Notes under the pieces: generated by a model
The model's database searches: none
The model's input: only the letters and a program-made list of their open reading frames with translations
What the model was told of the DNA's origin: nothing
NCBI GenBank assembly: GCA_028291615.1
Contig: JAQGHM010000313.1
Span: 1-41,356 of the forward strand
DNA: 41,356 bases
Reading direction: 5' to 3'
Source: Phycisphaerales bacterium
GTDB lineage: Bacteria; Planctomycetota; Phycisphaerae; Tepidisphaerales; Tepidisphaeraceae
Part shown: positions 41,014 through 41,356 of the stretch, piece after piece
How the letters are laid out: each line of letters opens with the position of its first letter
How positions within the stretch are numbered: position 1 is the first letter of the stretch
Translations under genes and position numbers: made by a program

Positions 41014-41356
41014 TTAACTCCCCGAACCCTTCAAAAACGTCCGCCAGCCCCCGGTATGCGAGATGTCCCGCGCTCCGACTAGCGCGTGCGGCTCGCAGAG
41101 AAACCCTTTCACCCAGCTCCCGTCCTCCAACTCGATTGACCCAATACCAAGCGGAGGCGGGATAGCGGCCACGAACGTGCCGAATCCTTCAGCAGGAAGC
41201 GCCCAAACCTCCAACTCGATCGCCGTGCCATTCTCCCCGGCGTTCACCCGCATCAACCCCGGCTTGGCGGGCGTCGTCCCAGCCAGCGCGTAAAAACGAT
41301 ACTTCGGGGCAGTGCGGCAGACGCGAAGCAACCGCCCACACCGATCGGTCAACTGG
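41014..41356 (-). CDS. atzF: Allophanate hydrolase, C-terminal domain (cut by window edge)
   Basis: About 113 C-terminal residues; the frame is open to the window end and the amidase domain lies outside. FYALAGTTPAKPGLMRV, ELEVWALPAEGFGTFVAAIPPPLGIGSIEL and WVKGFLCEPHALVGARDIS match the C-terminal domain of AtzF-type allophanate hydrolase, which handles the N-carboxycarbamate intermediate. Together with the biuH-like gene 10 kb away on the same strand it completes biuret breakdown to ammonia and CO2. The gene ends 92 bases before the sensor-kinase start, so it may be upstream in the same transcription unit. A urea-amidolyase-type fusion cannot be excluded from this fragment. Confidence 0.88.
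   Translation of the reverse strand, partial: QLTDRCGRLLRVCRTAPKYRFYALAGTTPAKPGLMRVNAGENGTAIELEVWALPAEGFGTFVAAIPPPLGIGSIELEDGSWVKGFLCEPHALVGARDISHTGGWRTFLKGSGS

Overview
The window looks like a chromosomal segment of a planctomycete, probably from the Phycisphaerae/Tepidisphaera side. The reasons are high GC throughout, a planctomycete-type N-terminal motif (VEALESRQFLSA) on a large secreted protein, a PEP-CTERM-tailed amidase, a DUF1570 protein, many secreted proteins without a known function, and sparse Shine-Dalgarno use with several apparently leaderless starts. Taxonomy is inference; no rRNA or tRNA gene was seen.

Left third (1-15 kb): the 5' end of a DAHP synthase gene (minus strand); a secreted Ig-like/DUF3494 protein; a secreted protein with a LamG-like tail; hemB; an HD-GYP protein; a histidine phosphatase; a TPR membrane protein; an SGNH hydrolase; a HEAT-repeat protein; and class III fructose-1,6-bisphosphatase. 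The notable item is hemB. Its reading frame is intact except for one in-frame TGA at exactly the third zinc-ligand cysteine ([10 protein letters not shown][TGA]-G). This could be selenocysteine, readthrough, a fresh nonsense mutation or a sequencing error.

Middle (14.7-28.3 kb): YqgE/AlgH, ThpR and a PEP-CTERM amidase are followed by a Mla-type lipid-transport locus (mlaE, mlaF and mlaD, all minus). The locus is interrupted twice. A four-helix-bundle gene with perfect 28-bp inverted repeats sits between mlaE and mlaF, and an opposite-strand DUF1570 gene lies between mlaF and mlaD. A lipoprotein with TPRs and a HAD phosphatase follow. The stretch from 25.7 to 27.6 kb is accessory: a small membrane protein, gene remnants, two long palindromic elements, and a 21-bp minisatellite readable as heptapeptide repeats.

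Right third (28.4-41.4 kb): a coherent minus-strand region that looks like biuret (or a related ureido compound) uptake and breakdown. It contains the C-terminal domain of allophanate hydrolase at the window edge, a hybrid sensor kinase with an NtrC-type sigma54 activator, an outer-membrane beta-barrel, a BMP-family binding lipoprotein, two permeases, a cysteine hydrolase closely resembling biuret amidohydrolase, the ABC ATPase and a ChrR-like cupin. The inferred scheme is: outer-membrane entry, periplasmic capture, ABC import, hydrolysis to allophanate, then allophanate hydrolase releases ammonia and CO2. The two-component pair would be the regulator.

Short simple repeats of several families recur between genes and typically touch stop codons, in some cases supplying the last codons of the neighbouring gene.
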